From: Cheilinus undulatus
Lineage: Eukaryota; Chordata; Actinopteri; Labriformes; Labridae
Length of the DNA stretch: 64,000 nucleotides
Direction of reading: 5' to 3'
Assembly (NCBI RefSeq): GCF_018320785.1
Contig: NC_054879.1
Location: forward strand, 42,274,698 to 42,338,697
Part shown: piece by piece, positions 1 through 12,889 of the stretch
How positions within the stretch are numbered: the stretch's first letter is position 1
Layout: each line of letters begins with the position of its first letter
Position numbers and translations under genes: made by a program
The notes under the pieces: model-generated
What the model saw: the letters and a program-made list of their open reading frames with translations, nothing else
Database searches by the model: none
Told to the model about the DNA's origin: nothing

Positions 1-552
1 CCAATAATAAAATGAAAATACGCACGCCTTTACACAGCTGAACATGTGAATTAAATGTGCACATCCCCCTTTTTAAAAAGGCTAAAAGGCATCCATATTT
101 AATCTGAAACTAATGTGCCACAATTTTGAGTTTTACATTTAATTTAAATGCAGTGATTTTGCAGGATTTTGGTTCAAATGTAGCCCAAAAAATCCAGTGC
201 CACACAACTCCAAACGCACATTTTTTAGAATACACTGGAAGCTAAATTTGGATTTTACGCACCAACTCAGGCTTAAAAAATCTTAAATAATTCAATGATG
301 CAAAGTCCAAATATAAGGCAACAAGTTTAAGGAATAAGAGCTCATTCTGCTGATTTAAATAGAGGCATAGAGAGTGCGCGTGCTGCATGGTAAACCCATT
401 CTCTCCTGCCTATTCCTGCAACCTGAGAAAGCCTCTCATTAAACATTACGACTGTAGGGTTGTTTGTGTTTTATTCTTGCTTTTATGATGCTGGAGCCTT
501 CACTGCAGCAGCGACACAAGATAAAAGCTTTTCATTGTGTTGCCAAACCCAC
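1..552 (-). other. hoxd10a: hoxd10a intron 1 (partial)
   Basis: This is the sequence downstream of the hoxd10a exon 1 splice donor (GT at 552-551 on the minus strand). No homeobox can be read in any frame here, so exon 2 must lie beyond the left edge of the window. I see no RNA gene or repeat in it. Confidence 0.75.
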
Positions 553-1327
553 CTTTCCCTTCCTGCTGCAGCAGCTCAGGGCTGGACACAGACGCGTCCA
601 TGGAGCACATCTTCTCCCCGGAGCTGGACTGAGAAGGATCCGGGCTTGCTGCTGCTGCAGGAACCGGCGTCCTTGAGGTGTCGGAGTTCTGCGGAATTTC
701 TTCACTTTTCTTTTCCACTTCTGCAAAATTAGAGGACGCAGAAGAAGAGGAGGAGGAGGAAGAAGAAGAAGAGGGGGGATGTGGTTTCGGGGTGACCCGG
801 CTGAGCTGCATGAGTGTTGGGTTTGGACTCGGCGGCGCGTGCTGGTAGTTCTCTTGGTGCTTGCCGTTCGCGTAAGTTTGGCTCAGTCTGAAATAGCCCG
901 GGACTGGGATTTCTGGACCATCAGACTCTGGGACACCACTAGAATAAAGCTCTGATGTGCTGACTTTTTGTACTCTTTTATCAGAATACATGCAGCAGTT
1001 ACTCTCCTCTTTAATGCTCTGTGAAAATGAACAGTTTGACATCTGAGTGGACCCCTCTATCCTGCACGCTCTGCTCGGATCGGTCCAGTTATCTATCTGA
1101 GGTATGTACTGGTGGACATTCATGCCCAAATTTTGGTGGCTGACCTCCCCTCTTTTGCCAAAAGACGGCAGGAGTCCACAGGTTTGCATTCCGTAAGTTC
1201 CCATATCAGCTCCGGACGGCATGTACATGTTGCTGCTGCCGGAGTAAAAGCTGTCGCTCCTGCACGCGCCAATCAGAGAGTCCACGAGAAACGTGTTGGC
1301 CGCAGGAGAGCTACTGGGGAAGGACAT
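553..1327 (-). CDS. hoxd10a: Hoxd10a homeodomain protein, exon 1 (N-terminal part)
   Basis: This is the first coding exon of an AbdB-class Hox transcription factor of paralogue group 10, a nuclear DNA-binding protein of posterior body and fin patterning. The N terminus [20 protein letters not shown], the stretch [20 protein letters not shown], the block [14 protein letters not shown] and the motif [16 protein letters not shown] are hallmarks of vertebrate Hoxd10. The start was chosen at 1327 because homologues begin MSFP; the frame stays open 34 codons further upstream but without resemblance to Hox10. The exon gives 258 codons plus one base and ends at a good donor (AAAG then GTGGGT), before the homeodomain, as in other group 10 genes. 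A serine run near residues 210-220 is lineage-variable. The homeodomain exon is outside the window, so the gene is partial. It is convergent with nothing here and lies head-to-tail with hoxd11a. Confidence 0.95.
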
Positions 1328-1480
1328 TTTGAGGGGGTTAACGTCGTTAGAGGAGAGAGATGTCCTTTGGAAGCTGACATATCTAGGAAAAACAATCTCC
1401 AAGTGGAAGTCAGGATGCCTCCCGACCACATGACAAGCCCACCAATGAGATTTGAAAATGGCCTTGAGACGCAGCCTCCT

Positions 1481-1496
1481 CCCCCCCCCCCCCCCC
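1481..1496. repeat. poly-C tract (C16) upstream of hoxd10a
   Basis: An uninterrupted run of 16 C residues lies about 150 bp upstream of the hoxd10a start codon. Such tracts vary in length and are error-prone in assemblies. Confidence 0.9.
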
Positions 1497-3692
1497 TACC
1501 CTGCACGCGCTCTCACTGCAGAGGCAGACGTGGTCAACAGCGACACCTAGGACTCGGACTTGAAATTGTGAGGAGACTCAGGCAGGGAGGACAGAGTGAT
1601 GCAGATCATCAAAAATATCATGCGTAAAATGGAATTTGGTTCACATTCGGAGATGACGACGTTCATTTTTTCCCCACGAAAAACGCACTCATTATCAGTT
1701 CCTTTTTTTTTGGTAAAATACTTGAACATGTGTGTTTCTTTATTGTCGAGACTGACTTAACATAAGGTTTGTGTAAAAGTGTGTGTGGGTGTGCGTAAAA
1801 TGCTGCCTAAATGACGCATAGGCGATAACTGCCCTTTTAATTTGAAAGGATGTTTAACAATTTCTTGTTAATGTGGGTTTTTTTTTTTAAATAAAAATAT
1901 CAAAACCAGGACCAGCAAAGGCACAGAAATGGAGTTAATTTCAGCTAAAGTTTAAAAGAATGAACAGAAAACAGAAAATGCGTAAAAATGAGAAACACCT
2001 CTGTTTTACTTATTCTCTAACTTCTGTTTAAATGTCTGTTTTGACCACTATTCTGCCTTTTATTTTATGTAATTAAAAACTAGTAGACTCATGCTAAGGG
2101 TGGGATTTCCTTTAAAATGTCTGCATTAAATGTGTGCTAAAATGTTGCTCCGTTACGCACAAATGTAAATGAATGAGCTCTCTTTCCATGAAGGTCACCA
2201 TGTGCCTAAAAGGCTTCAAATAAAGTGCACGTGACAGTGATAGAAAATGGTCCTTTATTATTTGCACATATCATTAAGCACAACATCTTTATTTCTATTT
2301 ACACAGGATATCTTTCATCAAAATTAAATCCTTCATTGTACTTGGACACAGTCCGTGTTTGGGGTTATTCAGTCTGGGCTCTGTTGTTTTTGTCTGGATG
2401 TGTGAAAGTTAAACAGTTGTAGTCTGAAAGAGGGGAAAATAAAAAACACTGGAACTTAAAAGAGTCCTTCAGAAAGTCAGACCACTTCCAAAAAAAGCAG
2501 CTCGGAATAATTCAGTCTTTGGTATTAACGCGTCAAATGATTTATAAAGCAACATGAAAATGAGAGGGTGAAGCCTCCTCGACACTCTTCAGTATTTACA
2601 GATAAAGAAGTTTTTGTTTGTTTGTTCAAATCAGCAAAATATAACAGGAAGTCGCACAAATAAAGGCAAAATTAAGGGAACGTGGATGTTGACCCAAATA
2701 CGAGAACGCAAGAGTCTACTAAATAAAAGCACCAAATTTGTTCTTTTCAATTTTTTTTTTTAGAAAACGTTTGGGCATTATTTTTCAAAGTTAGAATATT
2801 TTCCTTTCATTATTTAAATTTTTATAGCTTTTACATTATATTTTTAATTCTCACAAACACTGAAATATGTAAACACTGGGCTGTGACGCACTGAAAAACA
2901 AGACGATAAGAAAATAATAATATGAGGATGACGCAGCCATGGATAAGGCAAAATAAAGTTATCGTACCATAATAGTAGTTAGAACATTTAAGACGTTCCA
3001 ATTTGGAAATTGCATTAAAAATTTACAGAGGATGGATTATTGACAAAAAAGATGAATTTTATCACTGACATTATAACTACAGAGACTGTCTTATTTTTAC
3101 GCAGGTAAAATAAAGCGAAATGAATATCTACAATTATCCATGCGCAAAATAAAACCAAGCGAAAGGCCAAATTACGCACCTTTATACCTATAATCTCCTA
3201 CAATGTCGCGATATTTGGAGACTGTATCAACATAATTAGAGTCCTGCATGATAGTGAGGCCTTCAGGTACATTTTCAAATCTGTATTTTGAAGCTCGAGG
3301 TCAAACAGACGGCAACTGTGTTTATTTTTGGACTCATTGTGGACACTTGCCTTGTGCAGAATTTGCAGCATTTTAATTGGACTAAATCACCAAAAGATTA
3401 TTTTTACTAGGACTACTTTGTTTTGGCATTTTATTCCAAAGGTAGCCGGGCTGCACTGCTGAATAATAAGCCAATAAAAGGGAAGATTTTTGGAATTAAA
3501 ATTCCTAACATGTGGGATAATTGGTGAATTTCATTGCAGGTGGGATCAAACTACCCCAGAATGAAAGGCCACATGTGAAGGCTTCTTCATCTCCTCACTG
3601 ATTTCCACGCACACAGAGAAAGGAATGTTACATTCATGTATCTCTGAAAACAGCAAGTGTGCCCTCATGTGGATACACCGAGTATGAAATCC

Positions 3693-3695
<3 letters not shown>

Positions 3696-3726
<31 letters not shown>
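3696..3726. repeat. (CA)n microsatellite
   Basis: About 15 uninterrupted CA units in the hoxd10a-hoxd11a spacer. The reading frame that crosses it encodes a Val-Cys run and is not a gene. Confidence 0.95.
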
Positions 3727-3730
<4 letters not shown>

Positions 3731-4867
3731 GTGGTAATGTCGCCTCACTGCAGGACATGATGACAACCCAATTAAACGCGTAATGAAGCCTCACTTATCT
3801 AAGTGCCTTTTTGGGAAATCACAGTAGATGGGAAACATTTCACATTCAGTAATCATTAACTTCTTTTATTTGATCAAATGGAATCCTGGCTGCACAGAGC
3901 TGAGTGGAACCACAGGGTTGATCAATAAAGTTGTGAGGGATCGATGCTTTTATTTACTCTGTCTCTTTAATGAAGACGGAAATAAACAAAAGGAGAAGAT
4001 GACTGAGGTGCAGCCTGGTGATTCTGATTTATTTCCAGGTTATGGAGCTGGATAGGAAAGTCTCACCTGCAGATTAAAGGCGGAGGCTTTTATTTTGGTA
4101 ACAATGTGGAGCAGATTGAGATGCACAAAATGCTTATTCAAAATGTGATACTTTTTGGGGATATCCTCTTTTTCCCAGCTGACATTGAAACAGCCAGAAT
4201 GCGCCAAATAAATCTAGATGCGCAAAAAAAAATCCTTTCAAATGTGCGAACATTTGTAGCCTGGAGCTTTTGAGGCAGGAAGAAGAATCAGTGTTCTTGT
4301 GGTCTTGGGGGTTGGGACACCAAAGTCCAATAGCCCCCTATTTAGACATTTACAGCTGACTTTATTGTACTGTCTAGACGGTTCAAGGTTTAGTAAACAG
4401 CCCAGTGTTTGAAAGCAAAGGAAATAAGGGGGGATACAGAGGCCTGCGAGCGCCAAATTTCACTTTTCATAAATCTTGAGGGGAGAAAAATATCCCCTTT
4501 CTGTGGTGTGATTTCTGCAGGACTTGGTGAAGTTCATGTGACAAGTTTCGTGACTATGATAAAACATTTGTCGTGTCTATTTTGTTTCACAGCACAGCGT
4601 GCATTCTACATGCGTCTTTAAATGGACATTAGTACACAAGAAGAAGCTTACATAGAGTTCTAGCAGGACTCATGGCGCAGCGCGCGCTGCTGGAATACTT
4701 CTGCAATCAAGGCGAGAAGAAGTAAACAAATAAATAAATGATTTTAGAAATGTAGGATCCAAATGTCAGAGTTTATGCACGAGACCAGTCCTTAAAATAT
4801 ATACTTATATATGTGTGTGTAGGGCTCTTTTTGTCTGCCATGTGTGTGAGAGTGTGTGTGCCAGATA

Positions 4868-6295
4868 TCAGAATAAAGGGTTCCCAGTGAAATACTGTAG
4901 ACGGTCGCGGTTGAGCTTTTTCTCCTTCATCCTCCTGTTCTGAAACCAAATCTTCACCTGCCGATCAGTCAGGTTTAACATCCGGGACAGCTGCAGACGC
5001 TTCTCTTTGTTAATGTAAACGTTGAAGAAAAACTCTCGTTCAAGTTCTCGGATCTGGAATTTGGAGTAAGGGCACCTCTTCTTCCTGGACTTGGTGGATG
5101 AACCTGCGCAGAGAAATACAAAGAACATGTTAAGAAGTGGCGCATCAAATAAAAAAAGTGTGATTTTAGTGCTTTTAAACGGCGGATGGCACATTTAGAT
5201 TTTTATTTGTTTGCGCACAAAGGCCTTTTCTGTGTCTCTCTTACGCACAGGCCTACAGTTGCGCGCACATATTAAAGGAAACAATACAAACAAAAAATAC
5301 GCATGAATTACGCACAAAAACTTCTGAATTGTGCAATATTTGATGCATTTATTTGAACACTGTTGCACAATTTCACCTCTAAAGCGCAAAAATCCACTTT
5401 AAAGCGGACGTTTTAGAACTTTCCCTGATCCTCCATCAATACAAATCAATTCTAGCAGCACAAATTTGTTATTAGACACAAGGCAATCTTTAAAGCATCA
5501 CAGTTTCCCATAGTAAATAGCTTTACAAGCGTAAAGCAGATCTTATAGGGATATAAAAGGCTTTGCATGCTTATAAAGAGGCACATAACCCTGCACGGCC
5601 ACGCTGCTGGACAGAAGCAGAAGGAGACACTCTATTGTCTCTGCTGCACACCTTAAAACAAAGACAAAGAGAAAACACTCACTCTGTTGGCTGTTTTTGT
5701 CCCCGCAGTTTGACGATGAGCAGTCCTCGTCCACGCTCGCGCCTGGCTCCACTTTGTTTTGCTCCACTTTGCTCTCAGCCGGACTGTTGTTGTTCGCAGC
5801 AGAGTCTGTCTTTTGTTTGGGCGCCTCCGCGCCGGCCTTGTCCGAGTTAGGAGTGTCCAAAAACTGATCGAAGCCCTGGGGGAGCACCCCGGTCCGTCCG
5901 ACCCCGGTGAAGAAGCTGCAAGGCGAGCTCGCGCCTCCGTGGTGGCCGTACAAGGACTCGTTTTTGAAAATCACATCCGCCCTGCTGCTGCTGCCGCTGC
6001 TGCCGCTGGAGGACTGGATCAAGTCCCGGTGCATTATCTCGTCCGCTGAGTAGTAAGACGCGTAATTGCCCCTGTAGTGCCATTTGCTCGGATGGTCCAG
6101 TCCATAATCCCTGAACGCGACCTCTCGGACAGGCTGGACCTGCGTTATGTTTGGAGAATAGGGGAAATTTATCTGACACGACGTGGTCTGCGGTAAAAAG
6201 GAGGAGACTGATGTGAAATCGGGCGTCGAAACGTAATAAGTGCAGCTCGGTAGATACATATTTGACGCACAGCTGCGATCCTCGTACTCCGTCAT
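4868..6295 (-). CDS. hoxd11a: Hoxd11a homeodomain protein (2 exons, complete)
   Basis: Exon 1 is 6295-5683 and exon 2 is 5103-4868, with a 579-bp intron. The donor is CAGA then GTGAGT and the acceptor is TGCGCAG. The junction codon (A plus GT) gives Ser, and the spliced product is 282 residues. It starts [18 protein letters not shown] and carries the group 11 N-terminal features [24 protein letters not shown] and [13 protein letters not shown]. The homeodomain (about residues 209-268) reads [20 protein letters not shown] with helix 3 [15 protein letters not shown], and the C terminus is [13 protein letters not shown], as in Hoxd11. It is a nuclear transcription factor for posterior axial, kidney and distal fin programmes in vertebrates. 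The start fits homologues; the open frame extends upstream without Hox similarity. A glycine/serine run (near residues 95-105) and an N-rich linker before the splice site are low-complexity. It is tandem with hoxd10a and hoxd12a. Confidence 0.97.
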
Positions 6296-9200
6296 ATCTC
6301 TTCTCCCCCTTTTTCCTCCTTGCAACAGAGGAAAAAAAGGATTTGGCAGCTTCGACTGTGTTAAACTTTGCCCATCTATAGCACCACAGGCGCGTGCAGA
6401 GACCCCGCCAGGGAGAAAAAATCGGAAACGTAGGCAGACCTGCAATACATCTTGATCGATTCTTGAGGTAATTGTGTCATGTGATCCAGCCAAGAAATTA
6501 CCATACATCAATATCAGTCATTAAAAACTGTCCGGAGAAACTCATGTGAGCGCATGCGAGAGACTTCATTGGCTCCCTGGCTGCAGAGGAAACTCCTCTC
6601 CTGCCTCTCTGCCCTATAGCTCATGGAAAAAACAGAGACATTTGTGAACCAGAGCTGGCTTATTTCATTGAAAGCTTTACAGCAACATCATCCTCGTCGT
6701 GTAATGCCGCGTAATGACGCATTAGTCTATAAATTTGCTCGCTTTGGAGAGGGAGCCGTGCGTATTTAGCAACAGTTAGGTTGAAAACACTGGAAGCTTC
6801 CCTCGCATTTGATGCAAATCTCAAGGAAAATGGCACCAAGGCCGATGTGCATGCCTACACTCTCACTGCACAGTTCATCCAAAAACCTGCAGAATTATAC
6901 GACGTACAAAGGCGGCTCATTAAGCCAGTTTTGATGGAAATACATTTAAGGGTTCGTTGCGCGTAATCACAGCGCGCGGCGATGATTGGGGGACGTTTAA
7001 ACACACACAAACAAACACAGTGTGAAAATATTTAAAGTCATTATCACATAGAGACCTTTTGACAAGCAGCAAGGTGTAAAAGCTCAGACGCCACAAAGAA
7101 GACGTTCAAATACAACCGTGCCAAATTACGCACAAACTACACTGAGAAAAAGCGCACAAAAGCGCGTCTATCCTGAATTATCAGTCAAGTTTTAACCAGA
7201 ATGTGAAATATTTTCTCCTGCTGATCATTTCTCTGCTGGATGAACGTGCGTAAAAACACCCCATCCTCCTGCAAATGAAGAAAAGTGGATTTTGGATACC
7301 ACCGAGACAGAAGGAAAGCATTAATCACTGGAAGCACATTCAGCATTGCCAAGTCCAAAAACTCCTGGCTTTGACCGTCTGTGCTGTCGGTTATGTCCAC
7401 CAAGCATTCACCATAAAGCCTCTGCACCCAAATCACTTTATTGCACGCGGGCAGCCATGACTGCAGTGTAAGGGCCTGCTCTCTTCGACAGGAAAAACTG
7501 CCTTAAAATCGGATGTCTTCAAGCCTCTTTCAGTATTCTTAAGCCTTTGTGAGTATCATTTTTATATACATTGAAGAATATAGAAGAGGGGGTAAATCAA
7601 TCAAGGTTCTGCAGGACTAATTAGTAAAATAAAGACAAAACCCAGCATAGTACGCAAGGTTTTGCACATCCAGTATTAGTGTAGCCCTGCTTTGAAGGAC
7701 ACTATTGCGTTTAGAGGACGAGGAGATTCTTCACAGCTTCGAGCCTGAAGGTCACACGCAATGTGGAAGCAGCTCCAAGAAGGCTGAGGGCGTTTGTTGT
7801 TATTGGGGGGTAAAATCAGCCATGTGCCTCTCTGTGTTCAGACTAAACCACACTGCTTTCTGAAAACCCTGCAGGAGGTTAACGACACTAAAAAACAAAG
7901 ACTGGATTATTAATCAAAAATAGTGGAAAATTACAGATATTTAGAAACGCATAAATATTCCCATGACGCACTGCGCAAAGTGCTCAGAACAAATTCAGAC
8001 AAATAAATGATTGTGGAGAGAAACTAGGAGTAAGATTTCACTAGTAAGGCAGAGAGTTTGTGGTAAACCTGTTGCTGTTTGGCACGCTGTTTTCCGTTGG
8101 TGCGTTTTTACGCGATTTGCAAATTATGGTTCTTGTATTTATAACTTTTTAAAAACTATTTTGTAAGTTTTTTTTGGTGAATTTTGGTCACGTGCCTTCT
8201 CTGCTAAATATTTAGAATTTTTAAACATGTTGAGCATTAGTTGGCATTTAACCCCTTAAAGCCTGAAAACAAAAATTAGAGCCAGAAAATCTCAGTTTTT
8301 GAAACTGTAATGTTTATTTCACTTTCTACTGAAATACAAAAAATAAATAAATAAATATCCATAAAATTTAATGTATATATTTTTTTGTATCTCATTTGTT
8401 ACATTAGGTGTTTTTGGTAACTGACAATCCACTTGATGGCATTTTTATTATTTTTCAGATTGTATTTAATTTTTATTTTAGTAATTTATAATCATATTGA
8501 TTGGATAGATGTGTTATAAAAATATGTATCAAATATGATACAATAGGCTTTAAAGGGTTGAATATACGCGAAACAAAAAAAGGATATCTGGCGTTTTCAT
8601 GGCAAGATTTTTACGCGTCTTTTACGCACCAACTTAAGTTAAATCCTCGGATTGCAGAGTGTTATTTTGTTGTGCGTAATGGTAAAACGAGGAATTATAC
8701 TGGAGTTTCTGGGTTTTAAGACATTAAAAGATACTTTTATCTCCACACTGGATGTTTAATTCATAAACTGAAGTGCGGTTTAACTCTTCTCATGTGTAAA
8801 TCTGTGTTTGAGACTTATTTTGGTGTTTTATGTGCCCAAATATCCATCGTTAGCTGTAGTATCAAACTGGAGATAAAGCAGGCCTGACCATGTTTCCATC
8901 TACTCTTAAATCACTCCTACCCAAGAGAAACCTCGTCCGAAAAAACTTAACTTGCTCACATTTCAATTAAAAAAGATATGAAGTTAAGAAAGCAGCTCTG
9001 TTGTGACATTTTGTAAAGTAGCAGTGCACAGCCTACTAACTTGACCTTAACTTTGTGATGGCGCCCCTGCTATCTTAAGCAGCCGCAGCTATATGACGCT
9101 GTCTGGCTGCGTTTGGCTGTAAAGCAATAAAGCAACAAAAAGTGAAGGAAACGTTGCGCATAGAGAACTCAGAGTCAAAAAAGCCCGAGCAATAAAAGCT

Positions 9201-11362
9201 AATAGTAGGTGAAACACGTTGTGTGGGAAGGAAAAAAAAAGACAGTTGGAATGCAACAGGCCTACAAGCGAATGCAGGAAACAGTCCAGTCAACAGACTA
9301 AGTTAGACTTTTTTGCGCAAACATCTTCAAGAAAAAATGCGCAACAGTGGAGAAAAAAGTCAGGTTTGTAATGTTTCTGACTTTGATGAACCTTCAGCAT
9401 GACTGCAGTGTATCCTGCAGAGAAATTCAGCTGATGACGTGTCGATGATGTCATCTTATGCTGCATTAATAGATTCACTCTCATGTTAAGTCTTGTGCGT
9501 AATTCTCCCTTGGTTGCGGCTGCAGCCCCCTTCCCTCAGAGCCACTGACATTTAGTGACCTTGCGGTGTCAAACTTAGAAAATATTCAACACAAACTCCA
9601 AAGAGCGCCAAACTATTCAGGCAATATTACTTTATAAGGAGTAGTAACAGCGCGCGCACACAATAACATCCCCATAGTAAGGATTTAGCTGGTTTTGGGC
9701 GTTCAAAGCGCGTCCACCATCACAGAGAAATTGAAGGATACATATTTGGCTTCTGATCCATTTGTTCTCAGCCGCAGTAACCTCACTCTGACATGTGGAG
9801 GTTTTGGCCTGCTGGTGTGAAATGCTGCTGCTGGGTGCGCATTTGCAATGAGAGGGACTGCGCGTCTGCGCCGCAGAGGAAAGACAAATGCAAGAACATG
9901 AGAATTTGAAGAAATTACAAACAAAAATCTGAACAAAACAATCAAGTTAAAGCTCTATTAAATCACAGCTTCAACTTAAAGCGGATGATTCGGATTATAT
10001 AGAGCTTAACAGCTCACTTCTGCTGTGAAAACACACAATATTCCCATTTTAATGCGAATATCAGCTTAGGATATTTGGAGATTTAAGGATGTCCACATCC
10101 CACACACTGCAGTGTCTATACTCCTACCATGATTTGGCACAAGTGATCATTTTCTGATTCATCATACACGCACATTTATTTTCTCCTGCTTCCAAAGGAG
10201 TCCCCTCTACATTTCTGGAAAAAAAATAGATTTTAAACTTTTTTTTTTACATTTGGCACACTGATAAAAACAATGCGTAAATGTAAACAAGTGTCTGAAA
10301 CATCAAGACTGAACATCCTCAGGTTCATAGGGTTAAAAAAAAAACAGTCAAAGTGGTGCCTAAAAATACATAATGATTGAAGTGATTCAAAACAAACGTC
10401 TCTTTTATTTTTAAAAATGATTTTTATTCATATTTTGATTCATCTGCAGGGTTGCGATCATTGTACAAAACCTCACGTCCGTGCGTAAAAAGATGGCTGC
10501 TGGTCTGATACACATTCTTGCGTCCTTATATAACATGCTCTCTGGAATGATTCAGAAATGACTTAAGCTGAAAATAAAATATCCATTCATTTATAAAGTA
10601 TTTATAGAGACTGAATCCACTGGGCGCGAGATTAATGCGTATTAATATCATCTGAGATTGCGCATGAAACGGGGACAAAAATATTCCAAAAATGTGATAG
10701 AATTTGACATTACACAACCACGAATTCACGTTCAACAGGCATTATATTAAATATCAGCACATCACTAGACTTGGCACTCAGACCGACTTTAAATATGGAA
10801 GCGGCCAAACAAAATAAACTTCAATTAGATCTCAGGAATCTGAGGAAATCGGGCATTAATTGAACGATACTAATTAAGAAATAGACATGCAGTCAGGATT
10901 TATTTCGCATCTCCAATTTTTGTCCATGATACATGCGTCCGTAAACATGAACTTGACTGTTAGCTTCTACATCAGGCCTGTGCCAAACATGCGCAAATCA
11001 TCATACAAAATACACAACAACATAAGGGATCATAATCCTGTTTAAACAGGGCGATGTTTGAGGTGGATGCGCCACAATAAAGCTGAACATTTGGAGGCCA
11101 AACAGCAGCCAGGGCCTGCTGCTGCAGTGCGCATTTGGAAACTCTGTAAACGTGTGCGTAAAACCGATCATATCATAACAGCTGTACAGGCTTTGTTGAA
11201 GTTGGGATAAAAGAGGAGCCTGTGACGCGACAGGAATAGAAACATTCTATACACATCTATAAATACAAGTCCATCCCTTAAACTGAGGAGTGTTGGGGTG
11301 ATGTGCCGCATCTTCATAGTAAACAGCATATTTTCTCTGGTCATGATCAAGTCCAAAGGTCA
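6296..11362. other. hoxd11a-hoxd12a intergenic region
   Basis: Five kilobases without a supportable gene. Short frames here lack Hox or other protein similarity. It should contain the hoxd11a promoter on the right of 6295 and the hoxd12a 3'UTR left of 11363. GCGTAA/TTACGC motifs are frequent (about 6708, 6961, 7124, 7249, 8108, 8612, 8623, 8674, 9497, 10276, 10483, 11157). I recognise no transposon, which is typical of the interior of Hox clusters. Confidence 0.6.
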
Positions 11363-12557
11363 TCAGTACGCTGAGAAAGCGTGCTCGCGCATCATCAGCC
11401 TTTTCTTCTTCATCCTCCGGTTCTGAAACCAGATTTTCACCTGCTGGTCGCTCAGGTCCAGCCTGTCCGACAGCTCTTTGCGTTTCTGTCTGTTTATGAA
11501 CTCGTTCATCAGAAATTCATTCTCAAGTTCAGCCAGCTGCAGCTTGGTGTAGGGCTTCCTCTTCTTTCTGGTTTTCACTTGAGAGGAGCACCACGGGGCA
11601 CCTGGAGGGACAAACAAGGTCAGGACACACTTAGAAATCAAAAAAACACACCATCAGAGCCTATTTTAGGAGAAGTTAGCATGCACTGTAGAGCCAGGAT
11701 CAGCAGAGAGCCCTGACACAGCAGCCTCTTACCTATGAGGAGGTTATGAGAGTATTAAAATAACAAACATGCCACAGGAGATATAAACTGACAGTAAAAT
11801 AGTCCCAGGCAGACCTATGCGGACTCATTTGAACTATAAAATCACCAAATAACGTTTTCTCTTCTTATAATGATGTGACAAGAGATTATACATGAAATAA
11901 AAGCAGGGACATGATGAAACACTGAGCTTAAAGGGATGGTGCTTGTTTTGACATTATGGATGTAATAAAATCTGGAACACATTTATTTAGCGCAATAAAA
12001 TAGTTCCACTCACCTTCTATATATGAGGTCCTGGTGCACGTGTGACTGGCTGATGGCTGACCGTGACTCTGCTCCTGTTTGGTGCTGCTCAGTGACCCCG
12101 TAGATCCTGAATCCAGCTCAGCGTACCCGCGCTCCCCGTGCTCTCCTGCGTAAACGTCACCCTGCCTCCCTTCCTCCTCTGTCTTGTGGTTTGCGCCCTG
12201 AAAGCATCGAGCCGACTCCTCCAAATGCGTCTTGACGAGTCCAGGGCTCAAGTTTGTATTTACAGACGCAGAGTTGGGCAGAAAAGGCGGACAGTAGCCC
12301 CCGAAGGCGCGGCTCTGGTGTGCTGGTGTCGGCGGTGCCGCTGGTGCCGGTGCTGCTGGTGATCCGGGCGCGCACGAACTTGGGGAAGTCCACGGGAGCG
12401 TGCACACCTCTCTCCTATTGTAAGGGAGCTGATGCAGGCCGGGTAAGTGGGCTCCATTACCCCGCAGGTTGGAGAAATAGAGAGACTCGGGAGGGGCGAA
12501 ATTTAGCAGAGAACCAACATAGCCCGGATTTAAAGGATTCCGCTCGCACATTTCCAT
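11363..12557 (-). CDS. hoxd12a: Hoxd12a homeodomain protein (2 exons, complete)
   Basis: Exon 1 is 12557-12014 and exon 2 is 11601-11363, with a 412-bp intron. The donor is AGAAG then GTGAGT and the acceptor is CCTCCAG. The junction codon is Gly, and the product is 260 residues. The N terminus [18 protein letters not shown] followed by [11 protein letters not shown] matches Hoxd12, and exon 2 opens [19 protein letters not shown], the usual Hoxd12 pre-homeodomain signature. The homeodomain (about 191-250) ends [15 protein letters not shown], and the protein stops soon after at REHAFSAY. Homologues begin MCER, so the second in-frame ATG at 12551 (better -3 base) may be the true start; that would give 258 residues. 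It is a nuclear AbdB-class transcription factor for distal fin/limb and genital patterning. It is the most 5' Hox gene visible, and the expected hoxd13a neighbour is missing. A Pro/Ala-rich low-complexity segment lies near residues 50-70. Confidence 0.96.
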
Positions 12558-12889
12558 GGAAAAAGCTTCCCCTCTAAGGCGACCTGCAAAGCCTTTTAGC
12601 AACTCCTGAAGAATAACGGCTAGGTAATTGTTGATTTGTTAATACAGCGTCACGTGATATGCTAAATATGTTGTTCCGCCCCACCCTGGCTCCCACACTG
12701 CAAAGCAAAATACTCCATGAGGAAATATTTTGGTAGTGGGTGGGTGGGGGGTGCAGTTTAAGCCTGAACATCTGTTTGGTGAGGGGCTTCTGAAGAATAT
12801 GTCTGATCTGTAGGTGAGGGCTTTTATTTTTAAAGTGCATGTATTTCCTGTGTGACATGAAGGTGAACAGAAATATACAGAATGTGGTC
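12558..12889. other. hoxd12a: hoxd12a upstream region
   Basis: This is the presumptive 5'UTR and promoter of hoxd12a on the minus strand. An E-box CACGTG lies near 12651. I cannot place a TATA box or transcription start. Confidence 0.45.

Larger units (their letters stand above)
1328..4867. other. hoxd10a-hoxd11a intergenic region
   Basis: No gene is supported in these 3.5 kb. The part next to 1328 should hold the hoxd10a promoter; it contains a C16 run and an inverted CCAAT box near 1443. The part next to 4867 should hold the hoxd11a 3'UTR. GCGTAA/TTACGC motifs recur (about 1622, 1792, 1980, 2152, 3097, 3173 and 3776). There are no recognisable transposons; a CA microsatellite is listed separately. 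Confidence 0.6.

Noticed and set aside
1112-1627. 171-codon plus-strand frame antisense to hoxd10a exon 1
   Set aside because: Antisense shadow of conserved Hoxd10 codons that runs through the poly-C tract; no similarity of its own.
1-12600. Hox-cluster microRNA (miR-196 or miR-10 type)
   Set aside because: These sit near Hox9/10 in other clusters (miR-196) or near Hox4 (miR-10); I saw no matching mature sequence in the d10-d12 spacers.
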